Part shown: in pieces, positions 17,266 to 25,482 of the stretch
How positions within the stretch are numbered: position 1 is the stretch's first letter
Layout: each line of letters starts with the position of its first letter
Assembly (NCBI GenBank): GCA_023228985.1
Contig: JALOAC010000023.1
Location: 1 to 41,553, forward strand
Source: Thiopseudomonas sp.
GTDB taxonomy: Bacteria > Pseudomonadota > Gammaproteobacteria > Pseudomonadales > Pseudomonadaceae
Length of the DNA: 41,553 nucleotides
Direction of reading: 5' to 3'
Notes under the pieces: generated by a model
Databases searched by the model: none
What the model was told of the DNA's origin: nothing
The model's input: only the letters and a program-made list of their open reading frames with translations
Translations under genes and position numbers: made by a program

Positions 17266-17670
17266 CTACCGCGTAGGTGCTTCTGGCAATGGTTGGATAA
17301 GCAGTAATAAACCCATACTCAGCAACCCACCATAAGCAAGTCTTGCCCAAGGCGCTGCCGTTAGCTGCATCGACTGTGCAACGAGCAAGAGTAGACACAA
17401 CACCACAGCCATCACTACTAACAGCCCACGCAGCTCAGTAATCCATTGCATTAAAGGTTTGCTACGCCACAGTGCAAGTATTTGTATGCCCAGAGCCATC
17501 AGCGTTAACACCAACAACCCCGGGCGCACAACAGCATGCACTTCACTGAGCAACAGTGGCGCCAGTCCAATTTGCTGCAAAGCTGGCATAAAAATCAGCA
17601 GATAACTGGCATGAGCGCCCACCCAAAGGGTTTGCGCCAACATCCAAATCACTGCCGCGGTATGCAGCAT
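17266..17670 (-). CDS. DUF4149-like small inner-membrane protein
   Basis: The 134-residue protein is almost entirely hydrophobic with about four predicted membrane helices (near residues 5-25, 45-65, 80-98 and 108-125). It has the WVGAHASYLLIFMPAL segment near the N-terminus, typical of DUF4149 proteins. Function is unknown. A gene of this kind follows greA in Pseudomonas, so the neighbourhood is conserved. It starts eight bases after the greA stop and is probably translated by coupling, since no good ribosome-binding site is visible. Confidence 0.75.
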   Translation of the reverse strand: MLHTAAVIWMLAQTLWVGAHASYLLIFMPALQQIGLAPLLLSEVHAVVRPGLLVLTLMALGIQILALWRSKPLMQWITELRGLLVVMAVVLCLLLLVAQSMQLTAAPWARLAYGGLLSMGLLLLIQPLPEAPTR

Positions 17671-17677
17671 GCGTAAT

Positions 17678-18154
17678 TTAAATATGTTTCACCTCAAGGA
17701 TTTCGTACTCAACCACCCCCGAAGGTGTTTGCACTGCAGCGATTTCACCCTCTTCCTTGCCAATCAATCCGCGCGCAATGGGTGATGTGACTGATATTTT
17801 ATTTTGTTTAAAATCAGACTCATCTTCACCAACAATCTGGTAGACCACGGTCTCATCCGTATCCAGATTGCACAGCTCTACCGTGACACCGAAAATAACT
17901 TTTCCTGTGTAAGGCAGCGCAGTAACATCAATAATCTGCGCTGCGGATAAGCGCCCTTCGATATCTTGGATACGCGCCTCAACCATGCCTTGCTGCTCGC
18001 GGGCAGCATGGTATTCAGCATTTTCCTTTAAATCACCCAATTCACGTGCCGTAGCAATGGCATCAGTAATCTGTGGGCGCATCACGGTTTTTAAATGTTT
18101 TAGCTCCTGCTCTAGGGCTTTCGCTCCTAGAACAGTCATAGGATATTTACTCAC
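17678..18154 (-). CDS. greA: Transcription elongation factor GreA
   Basis: GreA rescues backtracked RNA polymerase by stimulating transcript cleavage through the secondary channel. The 158-residue product has the N-terminal coiled coil with ARELGDLKENAEYHAAREQQG (acidic tip Asp and Glu) and the FKBP-like C-terminal domain. The start is GTG at 18154, overlapping the carB stop (GTGA), which gives MSKYPMTV, matching the pseudomonad N-terminus; the later ATG would remove five residues. Coupling with carB is therefore likely. Confidence 0.96.
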   Translation of the reverse strand: MSKYPMTVLGAKALEQELKHLKTVMRPQITDAIATARELGDLKENAEYHAAREQQGMVEARIQDIEGRLSAAQIIDVTALPYTGKVIFGVTVELCNLDTDETVVYQIVGEDESDFKQNKISVTSPIARGLIGKEEGEIAAVQTPSGVVEYEILEVKHI

Positions 18155-21100
18155 ACACTCATTCCTGCATGTAAATCTTGCAGTCGGCGCACAGTCCGTT
18201 CCGGACCGAATTTAAGCGCCTGACACACCGCCTGTCCTGCCGCCATAGTGGTGGCAATATAGACTTTGTTCTGCAAAGCGTTACGACGAATCGAGAAGGA
18301 GTCAGCAATGGACTGACGCCCCTCGGTAGTATTTATAATCAATGAAATTTCTTGGTTTTTAATCATATCCACAATATGTGGCCGGCCTTCGGTAACCTTG
18401 TTGACACGACGAACCTGTAAATTCGCCGCTTCAATTACCTTAGCCGTACCTGAGGTAGCAACCACACTAAAGCCTTGTTCTAACAGGTCTTTCGCGAGTT
18501 TGGCCACATCGGCTTTATCATCATCACGAACACTGATAAAAGCACAGCCACTGGTAGGTAAGGTCTCACCGGCACCCATTTGGGCTTTGGCAAAGGCTTC
18601 AGAAAAACTGTCGCCGACACCCATCACCTCACCGGTGGATTTCATCTCAGGCCCGAGAATAGTATCAACCCCGGGGAATTTAGCAAAGGGAAACACCGCT
18701 TCTTTCACACTAAAGAACGGCGGAATGATCTCTTGAGTGAAGCCAATTCCAGCCAAGGCCTTACCCACCATCACGCGTGCGGCGACCTTCGCCAGCGACT
18801 GGCCAATGCACTTAGACACAAAAGGTACGGTACGTGAAGCGCGCGGATTGACTTCCAACACGTAGATATCTTCGCCCTGCACCGCCATCTGCACGTTCAT
18901 CAAACCCAGCACGCCTAACTCAAGCGCCATACGGCTGACCTGATCACGAATTTGGTCTTGCACGGCTTGCGACAATGAATAGGCCGGTAAGGAGCAGGCG
19001 GAGTCACCCGAGTGCACGCCAGCTTGTTCGATATGCTGCATAATTGCGCCGATAACCACTTGTTTACCATCACAAATTGCATCAATATCTACTTCAATGG
19101 CACTGTTCAGGAAGTGATCCAGCAACACCGGGCTGTCGTTAGAGACTTGCACAGCATCACGCATATAACGCTTGAGTTCTTCCTCATCATAAACAATCTC
19201 CATGGCTCGCCCGCCTAACACATAGGAGGGACGCACCACCAACGGATAGCCGATGGTTTTGGAGTGTAAAATGGCTTCTTCTTCACTGCGCGCGGTGGCG
19301 TTTTGCGGCTGTTTGAGCTGTAAACGCTGCACCATCTGCTGGAAACGCTCACGGTCTTCGGCACGGTCAATGGCATCGGGGCTGGTACCAATAATAGGCA
19401 CACCAGCTTGCTGTAAGGCACGGCAAATTTTTAAGGGCGTCTGCCCACCGTATTGCACAATCACGCCTTTTGGCTGCTCAATGCGCACAATTTCCAGCAC
19501 ATCTTCTAGAGTGACCGGCTCAAAATACAGGCGATCGGAGGTGTCATAATCGGTTGAAACGGTTTCTGGGTTACAGTTGACCATGATGGTTTCATAACCA
19601 TCCTCACGTAACGCTAGCGCCGCATGAACGCAGCAATAATCAAATTCAATCCCCTGACCAATACGGTTGGGGCCACCACCCAGAATCATAATTTTATCGC
19701 GCGTTGAGGGCGCGGCTTCGCACTCGTCTTCATAGGTGGAATACATATAAGCGATATCGGTAGCAAACTGCCCTGCACAGGTATCCACGCGTTTATACAC
19801 GGGGAACAGTTCGAACTGTTGACGGCGCGCACGTACTTCTTTTTCTGAAACAGCGAGCAGTTTTGCCAAACGTGCATCACTAAACCCTTTACGTTTTAGG
19901 CGCAGCAGGTTAGCGCGATCCAGTTGGGCAAAGCCCATTTGTCTGAGCTGTTCTGCCTCTAAATATAGGTCCTCAATTTGCACGAGGAACCACGGATCGA
20001 TCTGGGTTAATTGGTGAATCTCATCACGACTCATGCCCGCACGAAAGGCATCAGCGATATACCAAATACGCTCAGCACCGGGCACGGTAAGTTCACGGCG
20101 TAAAATAGTGGCAAGCTCTGGATCGTTCTGGTCGACAATCGCATCCAGTCCGTTAACCCCCACTTCCAAACCTCGCAGGGCTTTCTGCAAGGATTCTTGG
20201 AAGGTGCGCCCCATTGCCATCACCTCACCCACGGACTTCATCTGCGTGGTCAAGCGCGCATCGGCCTTGGGAAACTTCTCAAAGGCAAAGCGTGGCATCT
20301 TGGTGACGACGTAATCAATGGTCGGCTCAAACACTGCCGGTGTGCGTCCATCAACAATGTCATTCGCCAGCTCATCCAGGGTATAGCCGACCGCCAACTT
20401 GGCCGAAATTTTAGCAATGGGAAAACCGGTTGCTTTAGAGGCCAGCGCTGATGAACGCGACACCCGGGGGTTCATTTCAATCACCACCGTGCGCCCATCC
20501 ACTGGATTCATACCGAACTGCACATTGGCGCCACCGGTTTGCACGCCAATTTCACGCATAATCGCAAAGGAGGCGTTGCGCATGATTTGATATTCTTTGT
20601 CGGTCAGCGTTTGCGCCGGCGCAACGGTAATGGAGTCACCGGTATGCACACCCATAGGGTCAAAGTTCTCAATCGAACAAACAATGATGCAGTTGTCTAA
20701 CTTGTCGCGCACCACTTCCATTTCAAATTCTTTCCAACCAATCAGCGACTCATCAATCAGCAGCTCTTTGGTGGGTGATAAATCTAAACCGCGGCTACAA
20801 ATTTCTTCAAATTCTTCACGGTTGTAGGCAATACCACCGCCTGTGCCGCCCATGGTAAAGCTGGGGCGAATAATGCAGGGAAAGCCTACCTCATCCAGCA
20901 CCTGATAGGCTTCATCCATGGTATGGGCAATACCAGAACGCGGACACTCTAAGCCAATGGCACGCATGGCTTTATCAAAGCGTGAACGGTCTTCGGCTTT
21001 ATCGATGGTGTCGGCGTTAGCACCGATCATTTCAACGCCATATTTCGCCAACACGCCTTCACGCTCAAGCGCCAAAGCGCAGTTGAGTGCGGTCTGCCCA

Positions 21101-21372
21101 CCCATGGTCGGCAAAATTGCATCTGGGCGTTCTTTTTCGATGATTTTAGCCACTGTTTGCCACTGAATCGGCTCAATGTAGGTGGCATCGGCCATCGCCG
21201 GGTCGGTCATGATGGTGGCCGGGTTGGAGTTGACTAAAATAACGCGATAGCCTTCTTCGCGCAGTGCTTTGCAGGCTTGCGCGCCAGAATAGTCAAACTC
21301 ACAGGCTTGGCCGATGACAATCGGGCCGGCGCCAATAATTAAAATGCTGCTAATGTCGGTACGTTTTGGCAT
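18151..21372 (-). CDS. carB: Carbamoyl-phosphate synthase large subunit
   Basis: CarB makes carbamoyl phosphate from bicarbonate, two ATP and ammonia, feeding arginine and pyrimidine synthesis. The 1073-residue protein has the two homologous ATP-grasp halves (FTMGGTGGGIAYN in the first, SYVLGGRAMEIVY in the second), the central oligomerisation segment and the C-terminal allosteric MGS-like domain (FISVRDDDKADVAKLAKDL). Length and motifs match E. coli CarB and I see no missing key residue. This matters because the partner CarA encoded upstream has lost its glutaminase residues, so CarB must obtain ammonia otherwise. A LysE-type gene lies between carA and carB, as in P. aeruginosa. Confidence 0.97.
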   Translation of the reverse strand: MPKRTDISSILIIGAGPIVIGQACEFDYSGAQACKALREEGYRVILVNSNPATIMTDPAMADATYIEPIQWQTVAKIIEKERPDAILPTMGGQTALNCALALEREGVLAKYGVEMIGANADTIDKAEDRSRFDKAMRAIGLECPRSGIAHTMDEAYQVLDEVGFPCIIRPSFTMGGTGGGIAYNREEFEEICSRGLDLSPTKELLIDESLIGWKEFEMEVVRDKLDNCIIVCSIENFDPMGVHTGDSITVAPAQTLTDKEYQIMRNASFAIMREIGVQTGGANVQFGMNPVDGRTVVIEMNPRVSRSSALASKATGFPIAKISAKLAVGYTLDELANDIVDGRTPAVFEPTIDYVVTKMPRFAFEKFPKADARLTTQMKSVGEVMAMGRTFQESLQKALRGLEVGVNGLDAIVDQNDPELATILRRELTVPGAERIWYIADAFRAGMSRDEIHQLTQIDPWFLVQIEDLYLEAEQLRQMGFAQLDRANLLRLKRKGFSDARLAKLLAVSEKEVRARRQQFELFPVYKRVDTCAGQFATDIAYMYSTYEDECEAAPSTRDKIMILGGGPNRIGQGIEFDYCCVHAALALREDGYETIMVNCNPETVSTDYDTSDRLYFEPVTLEDVLEIVRIEQPKGVIVQYGGQTPLKICRALQQAGVPIIGTSPDAIDRAEDRERFQQMVQRLQLKQPQNATARSEEEAILHSKTIGYPLVVRPSYVLGGRAMEIVYDEEELKRYMRDAVQVSNDSPVLLDHFLNSAIEVDIDAICDGKQVVIGAIMQHIEQAGVHSGDSACSLPAYSLSQAVQDQIRDQVSRMALELGVLGLMNVQMAVQGEDIYVLEVNPRASRTVPFVSKCIGQSLAKVAARVMVGKALAGIGFTQEIIPPFFSVKEAVFPFAKFPGVDTILGPEMKSTGEVMGVGDSFSEAFAKAQMGAGETLPTSGCAFISVRDDDKADVAKLAKDLLEQGFSVVATSGTAKVIEAANLQVRRVNKVTEGRPHIVDMIKNQEISLIINTTEGRQSIADSFSIRRNALQNKVYIATTMAAGQAVCQALKFGPERTVRRLQDLHAGMSV

Positions 21373-21387
21373 GGGATTCTCGTCGTG

Positions 21388-22041
21388 TTAGGTCAGGGTT
21401 GCGGTGGCCAGCTTCACGCCAAAGCTGACAAACATAGCACCAACGCCGGTTAATGCACCGGTCGCCAAGCGTTTACGCTGACGAAACCAGAGCGCTAAGC
21501 GTGCGCCGGTAAAAATTAACAGGCTGAGGTACAGAAAACTAATTAACTGCACAATCAGTCCCAAAATTAAAAATGACACACCCGGGTGGGCGTAACCCGG
21601 GTCGACAAACTGAATGAAGAAAGACACGAAAAACAAAATGGCTTTCGGATTGGATAGGCTCAGCATCAAGGCCTTGCGTAACGGCTGGCCGATTTTTTGC
21701 TGCTCAATACGCTCACTGGTCAGTGACTTGTCACGCATATTACGCCACGCAGACAGCAGCATATTAATCCCAAGCCAGCACAAATAGGCCGCGCCGAGGT
21801 ACTTGAGCACACTAAAAAACATAGGCTCAGTGCGCAGCAATGAAGCAATGCCAATGGCTGATAACAGCATCAGAATCGTATCGCCGATAAACACACCGCA
21901 TGCCGCACTGTAACCTGCGCCTACGCCACGTTGAGCGGCAGTTGCCAGCACAAACAGAGAATTTGGCCCAGGCAACAACACAACAAATATCGTTCCTAGC
22001 ACGTAGGTCCAGATATCCGTAACACCCAAACTGATTAGCAT
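21388..22041 (-). CDS. LysE/RhtB-family amino-acid exporter
   Basis: The 217-residue membrane protein has six predicted helices and the N-terminal family signature LLPGPNSLFVLATAAQRG with GVFIGDTI following. The family exports amino acids such as lysine, arginine, homoserine or leucine. It starts inside the end of carA (7-base overlap) and ends 15 bases before carB, so it belongs to the carA-carB operon. P. aeruginosa has a similar gene in the same place. From its position a role in exporting arginine or a related compound is plausible, but the substrate cannot be read from the sequence. Confidence 0.88.
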   Translation of the reverse strand: MLISLGVTDIWTYVLGTIFVVLLPGPNSLFVLATAAQRGVGAGYSAACGVFIGDTILMLLSAIGIASLLRTEPMFFSVLKYLGAAYLCWLGINMLLSAWRNMRDKSLTSERIEQQKIGQPLRKALMLSLSNPKAILFFVSFFIQFVDPGYAHPGVSFLILGLIVQLISFLYLSLLIFTGARLALWFRQRKRLATGALTGVGAMFVSFGVKLATATLT

Positions 22042-23186
22042 GACGGATTATTACCCTCAGCTTGCATGGCTGTAATAAAGCGGTCAATAAAAACCGCGCT
22101 GGTATTAGGCTCTGCGCTCAACTCAGGCACGCCTTGGAAACCAAAAGCGGGCGTATCCGTACGTTGCAAACCTTGCGCACTTTGATCAAACAACGACACA
22201 TGGGTCAACCTTAGCTCAGCCGGCAAGCTGTCTGTAGCCACGGCAAAACTGTGATTTTGCTGGGTGATCATGCACTGCTTAGAGGCAACGTCCTGCACAG
22301 GCTGGTTTGCACCGTATTGGCCGCAAGTCAACTTATGCGTCTGCGCACCTGAGGCAAGCGCCAACAGTTGAAAACCCAAGCCCGTGGCAAATACCGGCAC
22401 AGCCGTACTGAGCAAGGCTTTAACGGTATTAATCGCCTCGCTACAGGCGGTTGGATCGCCAGGGCCACCCGATAACACTACGCCCTGCGGTTGCAGCGCG
22501 AGCACTTCATGCACCGCCGTATTGGCGGGTACAACAGTGACGCGACAACCCTGGCTGACCAATGCACGCAACAGACTGCGACGTACGCCAAAGTCATAGA
22601 CCACTACATGCTGTTTGAGCTGCGTGGTATCCACCTCTGGACAGGTATTGCTAGCCAGCTGCCAACTCGCCTGCGTCCAGGTATACGGCTGCTGTGTGCT
22701 GACACTAGCAATCAGTGCTTGCCCCTGCAGACCCGCATAGCCTTGCGCCAACTCCAAGGCGCGAGCCTCTGTCGCTTGCGCACCGCTGACAATGCAGCCG
22801 CCTAAATTACCTTTTTCACGCAGAATACGCGTCAGGCGGCGTGTATCAATGCCGGCAATCGCCACGACCTGTTGCGCCGCCAAGTAATCAGACAGGCTCT
22901 GTTCATCACGCCAACTGCTTGCCAGTAACGGCAAGTCGCGGATAATCATGCCTGCGGCCCAAACACGCTCAGACTCTGCATCATCTGCGTTAGTACCGCT
23001 ATTGCCGATATGCGGATAGGTAAAGGCAAGCAACTGCTGTGCCGATGCCGGATCGGTCAGGCTTTCTTGGTAGCCGGTCATGGCGGTATTAAACACCACC
23101 TCCCCGACTGTTTGCCCCTCACAGCCAAGTGCTTGACCATGAAAAATGCTGCCATCAGCAAGGGCGAGTATGGCTGGCTTATTCAA
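22035..23186 (-). CDS. carA: Carbamoyl-phosphate synthase small subunit, glutaminase active site lost
   Basis: CarA normally hydrolyses glutamine and channels ammonia to CarB. The N-terminal domain (about 1-150) is well conserved (VGEVVFNTAMTGYQE, YPHIGN, IDTRRLTR). The class I amidotransferase domain keeps length and register with E. coli CarA (my recollection of its sequence), but the nucleophile region GICLGHQ reads ATGLGFQ: position 269 is Gly (codon GGC, 22380-22382) instead of Cys and 272 is Phe. Position 353 is Val (codon GTG, 22128-22130) instead of the catalytic His; Glu355 remains. Further changes are Ser47 to Ala, Lys202 to Arg and Gly313 to Ser. The frame is intact, so this is not simple decay. 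The start is TTG at 23186 with GGAGGT four bases upstream. The protein probably still binds CarB structurally. Confidence 0.95.
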   Translation of the reverse strand: MNKPAILALADGSIFHGQALGCEGQTVGEVVFNTAMTGYQESLTDPASAQQLLAFTYPHIGNSGTNADDAESERVWAAGMIIRDLPLLASSWRDEQSLSDYLAAQQVVAIAGIDTRRLTRILREKGNLGGCIVSGAQATEARALELAQGYAGLQGQALIASVSTQQPYTWTQASWQLASNTCPEVDTTQLKQHVVVYDFGVRRSLLRALVSQGCRVTVVPANTAVHEVLALQPQGVVLSGGPGDPTACSEAINTVKALLSTAVPVFATGLGFQLLALASGAQTHKLTCGQYGANQPVQDVASKQCMITQQNHSFAVATDSLPAELRLTHVSLFDQSAQGLQRTDTPAFGFQGVPELSAEPNTSAVFIDRFITAMQAEGNNPSC

Positions 23187-23306
23187 ACAGACCTCCGATT
23201 GATGCGTTGTTTGCGTACGTTCAGGCGAAAAAAAACGGAATGACGTGTTGACATCATTCCGTTTCTTTAAATGTTTGCATGCTGAATACGCTTCTAGTGG
23301 ATACAC
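23187..23306 (-). promoter_or_regulatory. carA leader: reading frame open from a near-5'-end GTG into carA
   Basis: About ten bases after a TACAAT -10 hexamer, a GTG at 23304-23306 opens a frame starting Val/Met-Tyr-Pro-Leu-Glu-Ala-Tyr. It runs 40 codons without a stop, straight through the terminator hairpin, and joins the carA frame. If the transcript starts near 23309 the GTG is almost at the 5' end, making a leaderless leader peptide or an N-terminally extended CarA. Leader translation would be able to control the downstream hairpin. The transcription start is inferred, not seen. Confidence 0.45.
23228..23264 (-). terminator. Intrinsic terminator in the carA leader (attenuator candidate)
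   Basis: There is an 11-bp perfect stem (AAACGGAATGA with TCATTCCGTTT), extendable by three inner pairs, followed on the minus strand by eight consecutive T residues. This is the strongest intrinsic terminator pattern in the window. It lies between dapB and the carA start and downstream of the putative carA promoter, so it can act as dapB terminator and as carA attenuator. Confidence 0.85.
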
Positions 23307-23315
23307 TAGCGACAA

Positions 23316-23321
23316 ATTGTA
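23316..23321 (-). promoter_or_regulatory. -10 element of a putative carA promoter
   Basis: The minus strand reads TACAAT here, a good -10 hexamer, 50 bases after the dapB stop codon. No close match to TTGACA lies at the right spacing (TTTTTG is the nearest at 17 bases), so an activator or an extended contact may be needed. A TTGACG further upstream is too far away (24 bases). Confidence 0.45.
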
Positions 23322-23371
23322 CGGGTTTTTTCAGCAAACAAAAAGCGTCAATAACGACTTTTTTAACGTTT

Positions 23372-24175
23372 TTATTTCAGCCCTAATACATCTTGCATAT
23401 CGTACAAACCCGCTGGCTTACCCACTACCCAACGCGCTGAACGTGTCGCGCCTTTAGCAAAGGTCATGCGACTTGATGCTTTATGGGTAATTTCTATGCG
23501 CTCACCGTCGGCAGCAAATAAAACCGTATGCTCACCCACAATGTCGCCGGCACGAATTGTCGCAAAACCAATGGCTTCACGTGTACGTGCGCCGGTCTGA
23601 CCTTCACGACCGTACACCGCAACTTTGGCTAAATCGCGGCCTAAGGCATCGGCTACCACTTCACCCATGCGTAAGGCTGTGCCTGAAGGAGCATCCACCT
23701 TATCGCGATGATGGGCTTCGATAATTTCGATATCTACATCATTACCCAACACTCGCGCGGCGGTCTCAACCAACTTAAAGCACAGGTTGACGCCAACACT
23801 AAAGTTTGCGGCAAATACAATAGGAATGTTATGGCACGCAGCTTCTAGCTGACCACGTTCCGCTGAACTAAAGCCAGTAGTACCAATAACCATAGCTTTA
23901 TTTGCCTTACAGCAAATTTCAATATTCTTCAGGGTAACGGTAGGGTGGGTGAAGTCGATCAACACATCAAAGCTGTCGAGCACCTGAGTCAAGTCACCAA
24001 CAATCTGAATACCGATTTTATCTAAGCCCACAACCTCGCCGACATCAGCGCCAATTAAACTACTGTCAGGACGATCAACAGCTGCAGTCAGCACCATTTG
24101 TGGTGAGGCTTGCACTGTCTCAATTAGGGTTTTGCCCATACGCCCTACGGCACCGGTAATAGCCACTCGTAGCAT
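23372..24175 (-). CDS. dapB: 4-hydroxy-tetrahydrodipicolinate reductase
   Basis: DapB reduces the lysine/diaminopimelate precursor using NAD(P)H. The 267-residue product has the dinucleotide-binding ITGAVGRMGKTL at the N-terminus, the conserved EAHHRDKVDAPSGTA region with the paired His and the catalytic Lys, and the C-terminal GLYDMQDVLGL. ATG at 24175 gives the normal N-terminus. It sits 78 bases after dnaJ and before carA, the Pseudomonas arrangement. Confidence 0.96.
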   Translation of the reverse strand: MLRVAITGAVGRMGKTLIETVQASPQMVLTAAVDRPDSSLIGADVGEVVGLDKIGIQIVGDLTQVLDSFDVLIDFTHPTVTLKNIEICCKANKAMVIGTTGFSSAERGQLEAACHNIPIVFAANFSVGVNLCFKLVETAARVLGNDVDIEIIEAHHRDKVDAPSGTALRMGEVVADALGRDLAKVAVYGREGQTGARTREAIGFATIRAGDIVGEHTVLFAADGERIEITHKASSRMTFAKGATRSARWVVGKPAGLYDMQDVLGLK

Positions 24176-24253
24176 AGTTTTTCATCTCTTAGTTGAACTA
24201 GTGTAGGCGATAGCCTAATAGCAGTTTATATATTAAACAACTATACCAGTTGC

Positions 24254-25375
24254 TTATTTATCACCAAAAAAACGCTTCATGCCATCAAACCAACCCTTGG
24301 CTTTTGGCGAGTGCGCATTGTCTTTTAACGTTTCACGCAACTCTTCCAACAACTCACGTTGGCGCTTATTTAGACTGACTGGCGTCTCTACTACTACACG
24401 ACAAATCAAGTCACCTACACCGCCACCACGTACTGGGGTAACGCCTTTGCCACGCAAGCGAAATAGCTTGCCGGTCTGCGTGCCCTCAGGGATCTTAAGT
24501 TTTACGCGCCCATCCAGAGTAGGCACTTCCAGCTCACCACCCAAGGTAGCATCAACGATACTGATCGGCACCTCGCAATGCAGGTTACGGCCATCACGCT
24601 CAAAGAAGTCGTGCGCCTTAACATTAACTACGACATACAGATCACCTGCCGGACCACCTTGCGCACCTGCTTCGCCTTCGCCACTTAGACGAATACGATC
24701 ACCGACATCTACGCCAGCTGGAACTTTGACCGATAGTGTTTTGGTATCTTCCACTCGGCCCTGCCCACGACAGGTTTGGCAAGGATCAGTAATAGTTTGT
24801 CCACTACCATGACAACGCGGACAGGTTTGCTGCACAGCGAAAAAACCCTGCTGCATGCGAATCTGACCCACACCCTGACAGGTGTTACAGGTTGAAGGGC
24901 TGGTGCCTTTTTTGGCACCGCTGCCGTTACAGGTTTTACACTCTGCTAGCGTGGGTACACGAATTTCTACTGTGGTACCGCGCACCGCTTCTTCCAGCAT
25001 AATCTCTATGGTGTAGCGCAAGTCACTGCCACGTTGCGGACCACCACGCGAACGTCCAGCAGCACCACCGCCAAAAAAATCACTGAAGACATCACCGAAA
25101 ATATCCGAGAAGCCTGCTCCGCCAGGACCGCCACCACCACCCATCTGCGGATCAATTCCAGCATGACCAAACTGATCATAGGCTTGACGCTTTTGCGCAT
25201 CAGAAAGAACTTCATAAGCCGCTGTGGCTTCTTTAAATTTATCGTCGGCGTCCTTATCATCTGGGTTGCGGTCAGGATGATACTTCATCGCTAAACGGCG
25301 ATAAGCTTTCTTAATCTCCGCCTCATTCGCACCACGCTCGACACCGAGCACTTCATAAAAATCACGTTTTGACAT
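24254..25375 (-). CDS. dnaJ: Chaperone protein DnaJ
   Basis: DnaJ is the Hsp40 co-chaperone that stimulates DnaK ATPase and delivers substrates. The 373-residue protein has the J domain (1-70, with HPD in KYHPDRNPDD), a Gly/Phe-rich linker, four CxxCxGxG zinc repeats (CNGSG, CQGVG, CHGSG, CRGQG) and the C-terminal substrate-binding domains. ATG at 25375 is preceded by GTGAGTT. It follows dnaK after 107 bases containing a strong GC-rich hairpin. Confidence 0.97.
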   Translation of the reverse strand: MSKRDFYEVLGVERGANEAEIKKAYRRLAMKYHPDRNPDDKDADDKFKEATAAYEVLSDAQKRQAYDQFGHAGIDPQMGGGGGPGGAGFSDIFGDVFSDFFGGGAAGRSRGGPQRGSDLRYTIEIMLEEAVRGTTVEIRVPTLAECKTCNGSGAKKGTSPSTCNTCQGVGQIRMQQGFFAVQQTCPRCHGSGQTITDPCQTCRGQGRVEDTKTLSVKVPAGVDVGDRIRLSGEGEAGAQGGPAGDLYVVVNVKAHDFFERDGRNLHCEVPISIVDATLGGELEVPTLDGRVKLKIPEGTQTGKLFRLRGKGVTPVRGGGVGDLICRVVVETPVSLNKRQRELLEELRETLKDNAHSPKAKGWFDGMKRFFGDK

Positions 25376-25417
25376 AACTCACTTTCACCCCGGTATGCTC
25401 GCCGGCTAGAAAGATCA

Positions 25418-25439
25418 ACGCGGGAGCAAGCTCCCGCGT
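25418..25439 (-). other. GC-rich hairpin between dnaK and dnaJ
   Basis: This is a 22-base near-perfect palindrome with ten-base arms (ACGCGGGAGC and its complement) and only two unpaired central bases. No T-tract follows, so it is unlikely to end transcription fully; it may lower dnaJ output relative to dnaK or protect the dnaK mRNA 3' end. Confidence 0.6.
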
Positions 25440-25482
25440 GATCATGGTTAGCATTAAGTGTTAACTATTGCTGACAACAAGA

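Noticed and set aside
22380..22382. Sequencing error as the cause of the missing CarA cysteine
   Set aside because: One base could explain Cys to Gly, but His353 to Val needs two more and positions 47, 202, 272 and 313 are changed as well, while the frame stays perfect.
23187..23315. Taking carA to start 43 codons upstream at a TTG near 23315 as the main start
   Set aside because: Homologues begin at the NKPAILALADG segment, and a strong GGAGGT sits before the TTG at 23186. The upstream frame is treated as a leader instead.
24279..24812. 177-codon plus-strand frame opposite dnaJ
   Set aside because: It is a Pro/Thr/Ser-rich shadow of the DnaJ zinc and C-terminal domains, with no start signal.
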